This document shows positions 1 to 8,942 of a DNA stretch of 32,728 nucleotides, piece after piece. Origin of the DNA: a virus; IMG/VR virus record IMGVR_UViG_3300027708_000210, positions 1 through 32,728 of that record, one strand, 5' to 3'. How positions within the stretch are numbered: position 1 is the stretch's first letter; each line of letters opens with the position of its first letter. The notes under the pieces were generated by a model. It saw only the letters and a list, made by a program, of their open reading frames with translations, was not told where the DNA came from and made no database searches. Both the position numbers and the translations under genes were made by a program.

Positions 1-2
1 AT

Positions 3-1226
3 ATAAATCCAGGTTTATGGAATTTCGTTCCTTCTGCCGGTAGTTTAGCAATTAATTTTGGACAAAACATAGGTTATACTAAGGATTTCTCAGGAAACAC
101 CATTATTGGTTTACCTGATGCCGGAATTTTAGAATATACGGTACAATCAACTCCAACCCCAACTCCAACCATAACACAAACTACAACCTCAGGTTTATTA
201 TTAACACAAACACCAACACCAACAAGAACATCTACACCAACTAAAACGGTAACTCAAACAATTACATCCAGTGTTACACCAACAAGAGCGTCAACCCCAA
301 CTCCAACACCGACATATGTACCATCATCCTTGACGATGACAGTTAACTCAACAGGAAATACTCAGAATTGGTTTATACAAGGTTCTTCAAGTTTTATAAT
401 GACTATTAATTGGGGTGATGGACAAGTACAAAGTTATGTCGGTAATGATAACTACAACCCAACACATACGTATTTAACACAAGGAGATTATATTGTAACA
501 ATAACATCATCAAATTTCTCTTTAATCACTTATTTGGATGTTTCAACATCTTATGGTGACAATAGGTTAAAAAGTATTACAGGGTTAGAAAATTTAACAT
601 CACTTAATACTTTAATTTTAGGCGGTAATTTATTAACATCATTTGACCCAAATCCTTTGGTTGATAGTGTTAGTACATTAGATTTATCTTATAACAATTT
701 AACAACTTTTGCACCAACATTACCATTACCTTATGGTTTAGTTAATTTGTATTTAAATAATAACTCAATTTCAACATTTACACCGGTAGAACCATTACCT
801 CTTAATCTACAAAATATATTTTTGAGTAACAATTTATTAACAAATTTCAATCCATCATATCCAATGATTAATGTGGTTAATTTGGCATTAAATAATAATT
901 TAATTACAGGATTTACACCAACACAGCCTTTACCTATTTCATTAGAAGTGTTAAATTTATCGAACAATTTAATAACAACTTTTGCACCGGCAACACCTTT
1001 TGCAAAATCGGTAAGTGAATTATATTTAAACAACAATAGTTTATCATCATCGGGAATTAATAATGTGTTAGTTTATTTGTCGGGTGTGACCGGTTGGTTA
1101 TCACCAAACAATATAACATTATTTAATCAAAATGGTGGTGGATGTTTAAATAGTTCTGGTGTTGGACGTAACGCTTACCTAAGTTTAACAGGTTTAGGGT
1201 GGACAATTGATGTTGATATGTGTTAA
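3..1226 (+). CDS. Adhesin / tail-fibre-like protein, 3' part only (beta-helix cap, Thr/Pro linker, PKD-like, LRR)
   Basis: The frame is open from base 3 to the TAA at 1224-1226, so the gene starts upstream of the window; the TTG at 330 is internal and not a real start. In order it shows the end of a right-handed beta-helix (motifs NPGLWNF and GNTI..DAGILEY, about 3-140), a Thr/Pro-rich linker (about 150-329), a PKD-like beta-sandwich with WGDG at 411-422 and a HTY..GDY..TIT ending, then about seven leucine-rich repeats of 22-25 residues (582-1079; pattern LxxLxLxxNxLTxFxPxxPLP) and a short C-terminal tail. Such modules usually bind surfaces or ligands, so a receptor-binding fibre or adhesin is inferred. 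The start of the next gene lies 27 bases downstream. Domain calls are by pattern only; attachment to the virion is not shown. Confidence 0.8.
   Translation: MNPGLWNFVPSAGSLAINFGQNIGYTKDFSGNTIIGLPDAGILEYTVQSTPTPTPTITQTTTSGLLLTQTPTPTRTSTPTKTVTQTITSSVTPTRASTPTPTPTYVPSSLTMTVNSTGNTQNWFIQGSSSFIMTINWGDGQVQSYVGNDNYNPTHTYLTQGDYIVTITSSNFSLITYLDVSTSYGDNRLKSITGLENLTSLNTLILGGNLLTSFDPNPLVDSVSTLDLSYNNLTTFAPTLPLPYGLVNLYLNNNSISTFTPVEPLPLNLQNIFLSNNLLTNFNPSYPMINVVNLALNNNLITGFTPTQPLPISLEVLNLSNNLITTFAPATPFAKSVSELYLNNNSLSSSGINNVLVYLSGVTGWLSPNNITLFNQNGGGCLNSSGVGRNAYLSLTGLGWTIDVDMC
150..329 (+). repeat. Thr/Pro-rich low-complexity linker coding sequence
   Basis: Repeated aca/act and cca codons encode TPTPT-type blocks (several separate runs) between the beta-helix cap and the PKD-like domain. 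This is a flexible, mucin-like linker, and a similar Thr/Pro block sits inside the tail sheath at 24430-24540. It is a possible O-glycosylation target, by inference only. Confidence 0.8.
582..1079 (+). repeat. Leucine-rich repeat array (about 7 units)
   Basis: Units of roughly 66-75 bases each encode LxxLxLxxNxLTxFxP with an intervening PLP turn. The nucleotide copies are diverged, so this is a protein-level repeat rather than a recent DNA duplication. Confidence 0.85.
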
Positions 1227-1252
1227 TAAATAAAAAAAAAAACAAAAAAAAA

Positions 1253-4200
1253 ATGAAAAAAATGAAAAAACTATTACTTGCATTAGTATTACTAATCTCT
1301 ATTAATGTTTCTGCAAGAACACTCTATGTGAGTCAATTTGGAAGTGATTCTAATAATGGAACAACAATATCCACACCTTGGAAAACTCTATCACAAGTAC
1401 AGAGTAATGTTGTTAATGGCGATATTGTTTTATTTGCCAAAGGGAGTAAATTTTCTGGTACTCTAAATTTATCAAATAAAAATAACATTTATTTTGGTGT
1501 GTATGGAACAGGTGCCGACCCATTATTTTGGGGTACGGGGTCACAAATTCAAAGTTTAATTGAATTAAATACATGTACAAACATAACATTTTATGGTTGG
1601 AACATTAGTGACACTACTATTTCATTCACAGATAGAAAAATACAAGCCAAAATACAATATGTATTTATATTTCGTAGTTCATCTACAGGTTGTACAATTA
1701 GAAAATGTAGAATGGATAGAATGGGTTATGGTGCATACATTCCTCCATTTAATAATGGTAATACAATGGATTCTTGTGATATTGGAAATCTCAGAATGAT
1801 AAGAAATACTCCGGGAGGTGATGATGATTATGGTGGTGTTCCAATACAGCTTTCTAGTAGAAATAATGTTGTTACTAACAACTACTTTCATGATTGTTAT
1901 GCAGTGAGTTATGATTATGGATTTGATGGCGGAGGTGTAGAGTTTTTTGAAGAGGGTGATACCGTTAAAGGTAATAAAGTAATGTACAATACCTTTATAG
2001 ATTGTGAGGGGTTGTTTGAATTTGGAAGTAATAATGATGGAGTTGCTAGATATCCACATTCTGATAATGTTATTGCATATAATAAATTCATTAACAACAA
2101 TACGGTAGTATATATAAATAACAATGGTCAATATAAAACTAAGGTTAGAAACTTACAGTTTTATAATAATGTAGTGGTACAAACACTACCTAATAAAAAT
2201 CCTGCTGGTAGTAGTGGTATACAGTTTTCAATGGCAATTGATGATGCAACAACCGGAATTATTGTACTTAAAAACAATATATTTCAAGTTAGTAATGGGT
2301 TACCAATAACCCCAAATGGGCAATTTGATGGTGTTAATTTAACTCACACTAACAACATATACAAACTATCTAATGGTAGTGTTACTAACTTTACATTAGG
2401 TGGTACAGAGATTGCTACATCAGGAACTATTTGGGTGAATACATCAGATGCAAATCCTTTAAATTGGGATTATCGTTTAACCTTCACATCTCCAGCAAAT
2501 AATAATGGTGTTGATGTTGGACTTACAAGAGATTTTAATAATAATACTGTTATTCCACCTCCGGATAGGGGAATTTTAGAATATGGAGGTATACCACCTG
2601 CGGCGTGTTCATTTACATATGGTACTTGGTCCGCTTGTATTAATAATGTTCAAACAAGAAGTTATACCGTTTCACCGGTAGGTTGCACAGGGACTCCCGA
2701 CCCTGATAGTATAAGGAAAACTTGTACATCACCAATTGTAACAGGAAGAAAATTTTACTTTAGTACTTCAGGTGATGATGGTAACAATGGATTATCACCG
2801 GCAACTCCTTGGAAAACATTGACTAAATTACAATCATTTAGTACTAGTTCATTACCCGGGGATACATTCGCATTTAAATGTGGGGATGTATTTGCAAATG
2901 GAAATGACCGAAGAATTGCGATGGAGTGGGATGGTCCCTCAGGAACGGCAAGAAATCCAATTGTGTTTACATACTATGGCGATTTAAAACTTGGAAACCC
3001 TAATTTTTTATTTCCAAGACCAACATCCGTTGCGGCCACCAACAGATACAATATGTGTTTTAAAAATGCGTCTTATTTGATTTTTGATGGATTACAATTT
3101 AATGATTTTAGATTTCCGGTTAATGATAAGGTATCGTCAGCATTTACCGCTTCAGGACTAATGTTTGGTGAAAGTATGGATACAAAATCTTTTTATTGTA
3201 CAATCAAAAATTGTTATTTCAGTAATATTGGGTACGGTATTTTGGGTGATTGCGATAATTGCACCATTACCAACAATACTTTCACAAACTTCAAATCGGT
3301 GGGTGATACGTTCGGTATTCACGATATTGGTGCCGATGCACTTCAAATTTCAGGAAAAAAATATAGAATAACTAATAACTACATTAGTGGTAGTTGGGCA
3401 TATTCAAGTGGAACAAATTCTTCTTCAAATGGTTTACTTGGTGGTGCACTTGAAACCATTAATGATTTTGATAGTAGCTTCATTGGATATAATATATTCA
3501 TTGATAACTCGGGTGCAATGGAAGGTGGACAATTCGCAGGTACACAATATGGTCCAAACGATGATACATTTGCATATAATTTATTTATTAACAACTCTAA
3601 TGTAGTTTATGTTAATACAACAAATACTTTTAAATGTACCGCCTACAAACTTCATTATTGGAATAATGTTATTATTGAAAATGAAAAATCGCGATTTACA
3701 GGTAGAAATAATGGTGGGGATGCGTTAGGTAACGGACAAACATATTCTTCTACAGGATTTTTATATTGGCCTCCAATACCTCCAAGTAAATCAACTTTTA
3801 CTCCTCAGATATACAATTATTATTCTAATTGGAGAACTTTTGATTGTGGTGACCAATCATTTGTGCCGGGAGACACTCTTTATGATATTAGAAACAATAT
3901 TATTTGGAATACAAATGGTTTACAATTAAAATCTAGTGTTGCTAGAAGACCAAAAGACCACTATAGAAATAACATATATCACATTAAAGGTAGTTATCAA
4001 TTGGCAACAAATCTTGGAGATGATGCGGTATTAGACATAGGAGAAAAAATTATAAACGGAAGATTGTTTGTTGATACATCAAACGCTTTTCCACAAAATT
4101 GGGATTTGCATATTGTTGATACGTCATCAGCAATATTAGGAGGAGTAAATGTGGGTATTTTAAAAGATTATGGAGGAAATACTGTATCAGGAAATCCAAC

Positions 4201-4474
4201 AATTGGTGTATACCAATATTCTAAAACTCCAAAACTAACGGCTTCTTCAACAAACGTTACGTGTAAAACGGCGAATAATGGAACGATAACCGCTAGTGCA
4301 AGTGGTGGAACATCACCTTATCTTTATAAGATAAACAATTTAACCTATCGTAGTTCAGGTAGTTTTACAGGTTTAGCACCAAACACATATACTGTTTATG
4401 TTAAAGATTCGAAGGGGGTTGTAAGTACATTGACTGTTACGATAAAATCAAGTAATGTTGTTTGTACTCCTTAA
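1253..4474 (+). CDS. Secreted-looking double right-handed beta-helix protein with C-terminal SprB repeat
   Basis: I chose ATG 1253 (1073 residues) over the in-frame GTG at 1220, which overlaps the previous gene and only adds a poly-Lys lead; ATG 1262 is also possible. Residues 1-21 look like a Sec signal peptide (MKKMKK, then a Leu/Ile-rich core, with a likely cut after NVSA). Two tandem beta-helix domains follow, each opening with a YVS/YFS..GxDxNNG...TPWKTL motif (about residues 24 and 500) and ending with a NxNWD...G..VG...D..GNTV cap. Between them is a Cys-rich stretch with TWSAC (about 451-490), faintly thrombospondin-like. Residues about 995-1060 match the SprB repeat (VTC..NNGTI...GGTSPYLY...GLAPNTYTVYVKDSKG), a Bacteroidota surface-adhesin module. 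No pectate-lyase catalytic set is recognisable. The role is probably host-surface binding; a signal peptide on a phage fibre is odd. Confidence 0.88.
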   Translation: MKKMKKLLLALVLLISINVSARTLYVSQFGSDSNNGTTISTPWKTLSQVQSNVVNGDIVLFAKGSKFSGTLNLSNKNNIYFGVYGTGADPLFWGTGSQIQSLIELNTCTNITFYGWNISDTTISFTDRKIQAKIQYVFIFRSSSTGCTIRKCRMDRMGYGAYIPPFNNGNTMDSCDIGNLRMIRNTPGGDDDYGGVPIQLSSRNNVVTNNYFHDCYAVSYDYGFDGGGVEFFEEGDTVKGNKVMYNTFIDCEGLFEFGSNNDGVARYPHSDNVIAYNKFINNNTVVYINNNGQYKTKVRNLQFYNNVVVQTLPNKNPAGSSGIQFSMAIDDATTGIIVLKNNIFQVSNGLPITPNGQFDGVNLTHTNNIYKLSNGSVTNFTLGGTEIATSGTIWVNTSDANPLNWDYRLTFTSPANNNGVDVGLTRDFNNNTVIPPPDRGILEYGGIPPAACSFTYGTWSACINNVQTRSYTVSPVGCTGTPDPDSIRKTCTSPIVTGRKFYFSTSGDDGNNGLSPATPWKTLTKLQSFSTSSLPGDTFAFKCGDVFANGNDRRIAMEWDGPSGTARNPIVFTYYGDLKLGNPNFLFPRPTSVAATNRYNMCFKNASYLIFDGLQFNDFRFPVNDKVSSAFTASGLMFGESMDTKSFYCTIKNCYFSNIGYGILGDCDNCTITNNTFTNFKSVGDTFGIHDIGADALQISGKKYRITNNYISGSWAYSSGTNSSSNGLLGGALETINDFDSSFIGYNIFIDNSGAMEGGQFAGTQYGPNDDTFAYNLFINNSNVVYVNTTNTFKCTAYKLHYWNNVIIENEKSRFTGRNNGGDALGNGQTYSSTGFLYWPPIPPSKSTFTPQIYNYYSNWRTFDCGDQSFVPGDTLYDIRNNIIWNTNGLQLKSSVARRPKDHYRNNIYHIKGSYQLATNLGDDAVLDIGEKIINGRLFVDTSNAFPQNWDLHIVDTSSAILGGVNVGILKDYGGNTVSGNPTIGVYQYSKTPKLTASSTNVTCKTANNGTITASASGGTSPYLYKINNLTYRSSGSFTGLAPNTYTVYVKDSKGVVSTLTVTIKSSNVVCTP

Positions 4475-4494
4475 AAATAATTAAAAGTTATGTG

Positions 4495-4524
4495 AACCCT
4501 CCCCTAAAAAGGAGGGTTTTTTTT
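4495..4524 (+). terminator. Rho-independent terminator after the adhesin genes
   Basis: The stem CCCTCC (4497-4502) pairs with GGAGGG (4511-4516), extended by AA/TT, with an 8-base loop, and is followed by a run of eight T (4517-4524). It lies 20 bases after the stop codon and separates the adhesin genes from the glycosyltransferase operon. Confidence 0.9.
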
Positions 4525-4594
4525 ATTAAAATATTTTTTTTTACTCTTCATTATTTTAATCTTTATAGTATTTTTTATATAAAAAGAAAACATA

Positions 4595-5845
4595 ATGAAA
4601 ATTTTTATTCAAATTGCGTCTTACAGAGACCCCCAATTAGTCCTTACTATCAAAGATATGATTGAGAAGGCAAAAAATCCAAAAAATTTAAGATTTGGTA
4701 TTGCGAGACAATTTCATCCTGACGATAAGTTTGATGATTTATCTGAGTATTCTAAAGATAAAAGATTTAGAGTGTTAGATATCCCATATAACGAATCTAG
4801 AGGTGTTTGTTGGGCAAGAAATCTTACACAACAACTTTATCAAGGAGAAGAATATACCATGCAAATTGACTCTCATATGAGAGTTGAACAAGATTGGGAT
4901 AAAACTCTTATTGACATGATTAAACAACTTCAAAAGAAAGGTCATGAAAAACCTTTGTTAACGGGTTATGTTTCATCGTTTGACCCTGACAATGACCCAG
5001 CGGCAAGAGTTAGAGACCCATGGAGAATGGTGTTTGATAGATTTATCCCTGAGGGTGCTGTATTCTTTTTACCTGAAACAATTCCAGGATGGCAAGAATT
5101 AACAGAACCAATACCTGCAAGATTTTATTCAGCACACTTTTGTTTTACAGTAGGAGAATTCTCAAATGAAGTACAACACGACCCTGAGTATTATTTCCAC
5201 GGTGAAGAAATATCTATTGCCGCAAGAGCGTACACATGTGGATATGATTTATTCCATCCACATAAAGTAGTTATTTGGCATGAATATACTCGTAAGGGTA
5301 GAACAAAACAATGGGACGATGATAAAGAGTGGGGTGAAAAAAATAGAATCGCGCATTTAAAAAATAGAAAACTATTTAGTATGGATGGAGAAATCTATAA
5401 TCCTGAAGAGTTTGGTAAATACGGATTCGGAACTGAAAGAACTTTAATGGATTATGAAAAATTCTCAGGTCTTTTATTTGGTGATAGGTCAGTTCAACAA
5501 TACACGTTAGATAAGAACTATCCTCCAAATCCTTATAATTTTGAAACTGAAGAAGAATGGAGAAAAAGTTTCGCTAAAATATTTAAACATTGTATTGATG
5601 TGGGTTATGACCAAGTCACTGAAAAGGATTACGATTTTTGGGTTGTGGCATTCCACAGTGATGATGACGAAACTATATTTAGAAAAGATGCTGATAGAAA
5701 TGAAATTGATATGATGATGAATGACCCTGACGGATATTGTAAAGTATGGAGAGAATTTCAAACCGCACATAAACCAGCATATTGGGTGGTATGGCCTCAC
5801 TCAGAATCTAAAGGTTGGGGTAATAGATTAACAGGGAATTTATAA
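4595..5845 (+). CDS. GT60-like GlcNAc-type glycosyltransferase
   Basis: The 416-residue product resembles the GlcNAc-transferase family that includes Skp1 and mucin-type polypeptide GlcNAc-transferases (GT60, Pfam GlcNAc). It opens with FIQIASYRDPQL (4-15), has a DxD-like DSH at 92-94 inside YTMQIDSHMRV, and carries HGEEISIAARAYTCGYDLFHP (202 onward) followed by WHEY (228-231), which is the family's acceptor and catalytic end. These enzymes transfer GlcNAc from a nucleotide sugar to hydroxyl groups on proteins in the cytoplasm. About 150 C-terminal residues are outside the recognisable core and unassigned. It is the first gene of a five-gene operon and is followed one base later by the next gene. 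No TATTTAT motif precedes it. The acceptor here is unknown. Confidence 0.85.
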   Translation: MKIFIQIASYRDPQLVLTIKDMIEKAKNPKNLRFGIARQFHPDDKFDDLSEYSKDKRFRVLDIPYNESRGVCWARNLTQQLYQGEEYTMQIDSHMRVEQDWDKTLIDMIKQLQKKGHEKPLLTGYVSSFDPDNDPAARVRDPWRMVFDRFIPEGAVFFLPETIPGWQELTEPIPARFYSAHFCFTVGEFSNEVQHDPEYYFHGEEISIAARAYTCGYDLFHPHKVVIWHEYTRKGRTKQWDDDKEWGEKNRIAHLKNRKLFSMDGEIYNPEEFGKYGFGTERTLMDYEKFSGLLFGDRSVQQYTLDKNYPPNPYNFETEEEWRKSFAKIFKHCIDVGYDQVTEKDYDFWVVAFHSDDDETIFRKDADRNEIDMMMNDPDGYCKVWREFQTAHKPAYWVVWPHSESKGWGNRLTGNL

Positions 5846-5846
5846 T

Positions 5847-6632
5847 ATGAAAAAAATAGCATTCGTTTCGGGATACTATACATATGGTGGTAATAAAGGA
5901 ATTAGTGATAACAATCGTTTTATGTACGATTGTTTATACAAAACCGCTAAAAAGTATTTTTTAAAATCACATGATGTTGATTTAATATTCATAAGTAACG
6001 ATGATATTGAAATAGATGGTGTTAATAATATAAAAATTGACCACGAATTAGTAGGTTATGACCATATGTTATTAATGAAGATTTTAGGTATAAATTTTAT
6101 AGAACAAAAATATGATTATATATTTGTATCTGATGGTGACCAAATCTTTATAAATGATGTTAACGATGAAGATTTATTAGATTCCGACTTTTCATTTTTT
6201 GACCACTATTTTAAACCAACGATTAAATCTATTTTACCTGAAATATCCGATGTTGTGGATTTAAATTTTGACACGACAAAAGAAACATGGACTATGGGTA
6301 ATTTTTTTGGTGGGTCTCAAGAAGTTATGTTGGATTTATTAAAACATACTAAGGAATATCATGAAAAATATTTAGGACAAGTGTTCTCAACTAGAGGTTT
6401 CTATGCCAGATATCCTGACGAAATATTTTTACTTAAGTACGCTTTTGAAAATAATGTACCACATAAACGATTGAGATGTACGATAAACCCTGTTGAGTCG
6501 TCAGAAAAATTTTTCTTATCGGACTTCACAATAGATGAGTCACAATATATTCTTTTTACTAACACAAAATTAATACACGATACTAAAAGAAATTTAGAAA
6601 CATTAAAAAAAATAATTAATAATTATATCTAA
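5847..6632 (+). CDS. GT6-like glycosyltransferase
   Basis: The 261-residue product has the layout of family GT6 (the ABO / alpha-1,3-galactosyl- or GalNAc-transferase superfamily). It has N-terminal IAFVSGYYTYGG, a DxD metal/nucleotide-sugar motif DGD at 96-98 within YDYIFVSDGDQIFIN, GNFFGGS at 151-157 (the GT6 acceptor loop is typically xGAFFGG) and a late acidic pair DE at 191-192 in YPDEIFLL. Bacterial GT6 members are soluble and about this size. There is no signal peptide or membrane segment, so cytoplasmic action is likely. It starts one base after the previous stop. The exact sugar cannot be read from sequence. Confidence 0.75.
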   Translation: MKKIAFVSGYYTYGGNKGISDNNRFMYDCLYKTAKKYFLKSHDVDLIFISNDDIEIDGVNNIKIDHELVGYDHMLLMKILGINFIEQKYDYIFVSDGDQIFINDVNDEDLLDSDFSFFDHYFKPTIKSILPEISDVVDLNFDTTKETWTMGNFFGGSQEVMLDLLKHTKEYHEKYLGQVFSTRGFYARYPDEIFLLKYAFENNVPHKRLRCTINPVESSEKFFLSDFTIDESQYILFTNTKLIHDTKRNLETLKKIINNYI

Positions 6633-6644
6633 AATAAAAAAAAC

Positions 6645-7973
6645 ATGAACAAAATTGTAGTTTGTCAATATTGGACAAAAAATTTAAGCTACGGTCAGTA
6701 TACCGAGGCAATCAATAAAAAATATTGTGAAGAACAAGGTTACGTCTATCACAATGAAGTGGATACTGATAAGATATTCGCAAACTTAGATGGTAGGGCT
6801 ATTACTTGGTATAAGCCAAAGTTCATCTTAGAAGTGTTGGAGACACATAATCCTGATTTTATTTTATTCTTGGATGCGGACGCTATTGTTTGTGATTCCA
6901 ATTATAGAATAGAAGAGTTTATTGACGATAATTATAATATTATTTGTACTGAAGATTATGGACCTAGTAAATTAAATGCCGGTGTTTTTATTATGAAAAA
7001 CACAGAATGGACTAAAAATTTCTTACAAAAATGGTGGGATATTTGTGACGAATTAACCGGAGGCGAACAAAATCAAAAAGGATATTACGCAAATGCGTTA
7101 TGGCATGACCAAACATGTTTCGGTCATTTAATGTCGGCATTACCTGACGCAATACAAAACATTAAATTAATTAGTAATAAAGTATTAAACGGTAGAGATT
7201 ATAAAAATTCTGTTGATAAAAACTTTATTTTTCATGCCTTTTCTTATGGTATGATTAATAACAGAACTATTGATAACGCATATTACGATATCTTTAATGT
7301 AACAAAACCGACAGGTAAAGAACTTATTGATGTAGTACAATATTATAACACCGATAAACATCACGAACATAATTACTTTAATTTAATTTATAGCGAATTA
7401 TTTAAAAATAACTACAAAGAAGTTAACAAATTTATTGAGATTGGTGTTCTTGATGGAGGTTCTGTTGAGTTATGGAGAGATTATTTTGTAAACGCTGAAA
7501 TTATTGCTCTTGATTATAACATTCAGAATACTATAAATAAACTATCAGGTAAGAATTTAGATAGAATTACATTCCAAAGTATTGACCAATCAGACCCGAT
7601 TCAGTTAGAGGAATTAACCACCCAATATAGTGATGTGGACGTTATTATGGATGACGGTTCACATAGAATGTATGACCAACAAATCACATTGGCTAAAACA
7701 TTTAAAATGTTAAAATCAGGAGGAATTTATGTCTTGGAAGATTTACATACAAGTTTAGAAGCGGGTAAACCTGAAAAAGCTTGGTGTGGTTGGGGAGACG
7801 CAACAAAAACCATTACTTTAGATATGTTAAACGAATTTAACATGACGGGTAAAATTAAGTCAGATTATATGACCGAAGAAGAATGTGATTATTTAACCAA
7901 CAATATTAAAAGTATTGATGTCTACAGAAACAGAGCCGATTGGAGCATAACTAGTGTTATTATAAAAAAATAA
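6645..7973 (+). CDS. Two-domain protein: GT34-like glycosyltransferase fused to a SAM-dependent methyltransferase
   Basis: Residues 1 to about 215 look like the GMA12/MNN10 (GT34) fold: VVCQYW, KPKFILEVL, a DADA metal motif at 77-80, NAGVFIMKN at 111-119 and WHDQTCF at 153-159. Residues from about 225 to 442 form a class I methyltransferase: YYNTDKHHEHNYFNLIYSEL, a glycine-rich SAM motif EIGVLDGGS (265-273), ALDYN (288-292) and DDGSH (336-340), then GGIYVLEDLH. This second half resembles sugar O-methyltransferases of the macrolide (MycE-like) type. A bifunctional enzyme that adds a sugar and methylates it is inferred. The operon position is tight (12 bases after the previous gene, 2 before the next). 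Confidence 0.8.
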   Translation: MNKIVVCQYWTKNLSYGQYTEAINKKYCEEQGYVYHNEVDTDKIFANLDGRAITWYKPKFILEVLETHNPDFILFLDADAIVCDSNYRIEEFIDDNYNIICTEDYGPSKLNAGVFIMKNTEWTKNFLQKWWDICDELTGGEQNQKGYYANALWHDQTCFGHLMSALPDAIQNIKLISNKVLNGRDYKNSVDKNFIFHAFSYGMINNRTIDNAYYDIFNVTKPTGKELIDVVQYYNTDKHHEHNYFNLIYSELFKNNYKEVNKFIEIGVLDGGSVELWRDYFVNAEIIALDYNIQNTINKLSGKNLDRITFQSIDQSDPIQLEELTTQYSDVDVIMDDGSHRMYDQQITLAKTFKMLKSGGIYVLEDLHTSLEAGKPEKAWCGWGDATKTITLDMLNEFNMTGKIKSDYMTEEECDYLTNNIKSIDVYRNRADWSITSVIIKK

Positions 7974-7975
7974 AT

Positions 7976-8941
7976 ATGATAGGAATAGTATATCACAGTT
8001 TTCTAACCGGAAATTGGAAAGAAGTTGTCTTAGGTCAATTAAGACGATTAAAAGAATCAGGGCTTTATGATAAATCAGACATTATTTGGTTTACTGTTAA
8101 TCTTAACGGTAATGATGAAAGTGTTTTTGATGAAATTGCTAAAGAGTATCCAAAGGCAAATATAGAATATAATGTTGATAACCATGCGGAATATCCTGGT
8201 ATAAGAAAAGTGAAAGAACTTGGTGATTCTCATGATGATTTAAAAATATTATATTTTCACTCTAAAGGAGTTAGTAATGATTATGTTGTTTCACACATAA
8301 AAACAAGAAGTGAAACTAAACATAAAAATGTTAACTCATGGAAAGAATGTTTAGAATATTTTGTTATTGATAAATGGGAGGATTGTATTGAGAAACTAAA
8401 CGAATATGATAATGTTGGTGTTACTTGTAACAGTAATTGGTTTTGGGGTAACTTTTGGTGGTCTCAATCAAGTCATATTAAAAAATGTTCTGAAGTCGGT
8501 ATATGGGGTAGATGGGATTATGAAGCTTGGTTAAATAGAGGTGTTGATTCTCCTAAGAATTACGAATACTATAAATTTACTTATAATCCATACTTAACTT
8601 ATTTTGAACCTGATTGGTATAAGAACCCATTAAAATTAAAGGGGTCTAAAATTACTTTACATAAGGCATTATATGGTACCGCCGAATTCCAAATTGACGA
8701 AGGGTACGCAAGTACTGAATTAGGTATTACCACAGATGTTACTGATATTATTAATAAAAAATTAGAGAGTGAAGATTTTAAAAGGTTATACTTTAGGGTT
8801 GATAACGATACGATGGGTGGTGACCCAATATATGGATATAAAAAAGTATTAACAATTGATTTTTCATTAGATATTGAACCAAATAAAATATATACGGTTG
8901 GTATTGGCGAAGACCAACAATTAGATTTAAATTTTAATTAA
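7976..8941 (+). CDS. Probable glycosyltransferase of unassigned family
   Basis: The 321-residue product shows an IGIVYHSFLTGNWK start, LKILYFHSKGVS near 86-97, CNSNWFWGNFWWSQSSHIK near 150 and a WGRWDYEAWLNR element. The YFHSKG and GNFWWSQ elements recall sugar-transferase-like proteins of phage and surface-polysaccharide clusters, but I cannot name a CAZy family, and no clear DxD motif is visible. The C-terminal 100 residues (after HKALYGTAEFQID) look like a separate beta-rich domain. It is in the same operon, two bases after the previous stop and one base before the next start. The function is inferred mainly from context. Confidence 0.6.
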   Translation: MIGIVYHSFLTGNWKEVVLGQLRRLKESGLYDKSDIIWFTVNLNGNDESVFDEIAKEYPKANIEYNVDNHAEYPGIRKVKELGDSHDDLKILYFHSKGVSNDYVVSHIKTRSETKHKNVNSWKECLEYFVIDKWEDCIEKLNEYDNVGVTCNSNWFWGNFWWSQSSHIKKCSEVGIWGRWDYEAWLNRGVDSPKNYEYYKFTYNPYLTYFEPDWYKNPLKLKGSKITLHKALYGTAEFQIDEGYASTELGITTDVTDIINKKLESEDFKRLYFRVDNDTMGGDPIYGYKKVLTIDFSLDIEPNKIYTVGIGEDQQLDLNFN

Positions 8942-8942
8942 A

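Noticed and set aside
330-332. TTG as the start of a 298-residue gene
   Set aside because: The same frame is open upstream to base 3 and continues a beta-helix and Thr/Pro linker, so 330 is internal.
731-1036. Minus-strand open frame opposite the LRR array
   Set aside because: It mirrors the repetitive LRR coding strand, and its predicted protein has no recognisable domain or start context.
582-1079. Regular spacing suggesting a CRISPR array
   Set aside because: The periodicity is protein-level LRR with diverged bases, and there are no constant repeats or unique spacers.
1679-2131. Minus-strand 150-codon open frame inside the beta-helix gene
   Set aside because: Ile/Thr-rich low-quality translation opposite a clear coding sequence.
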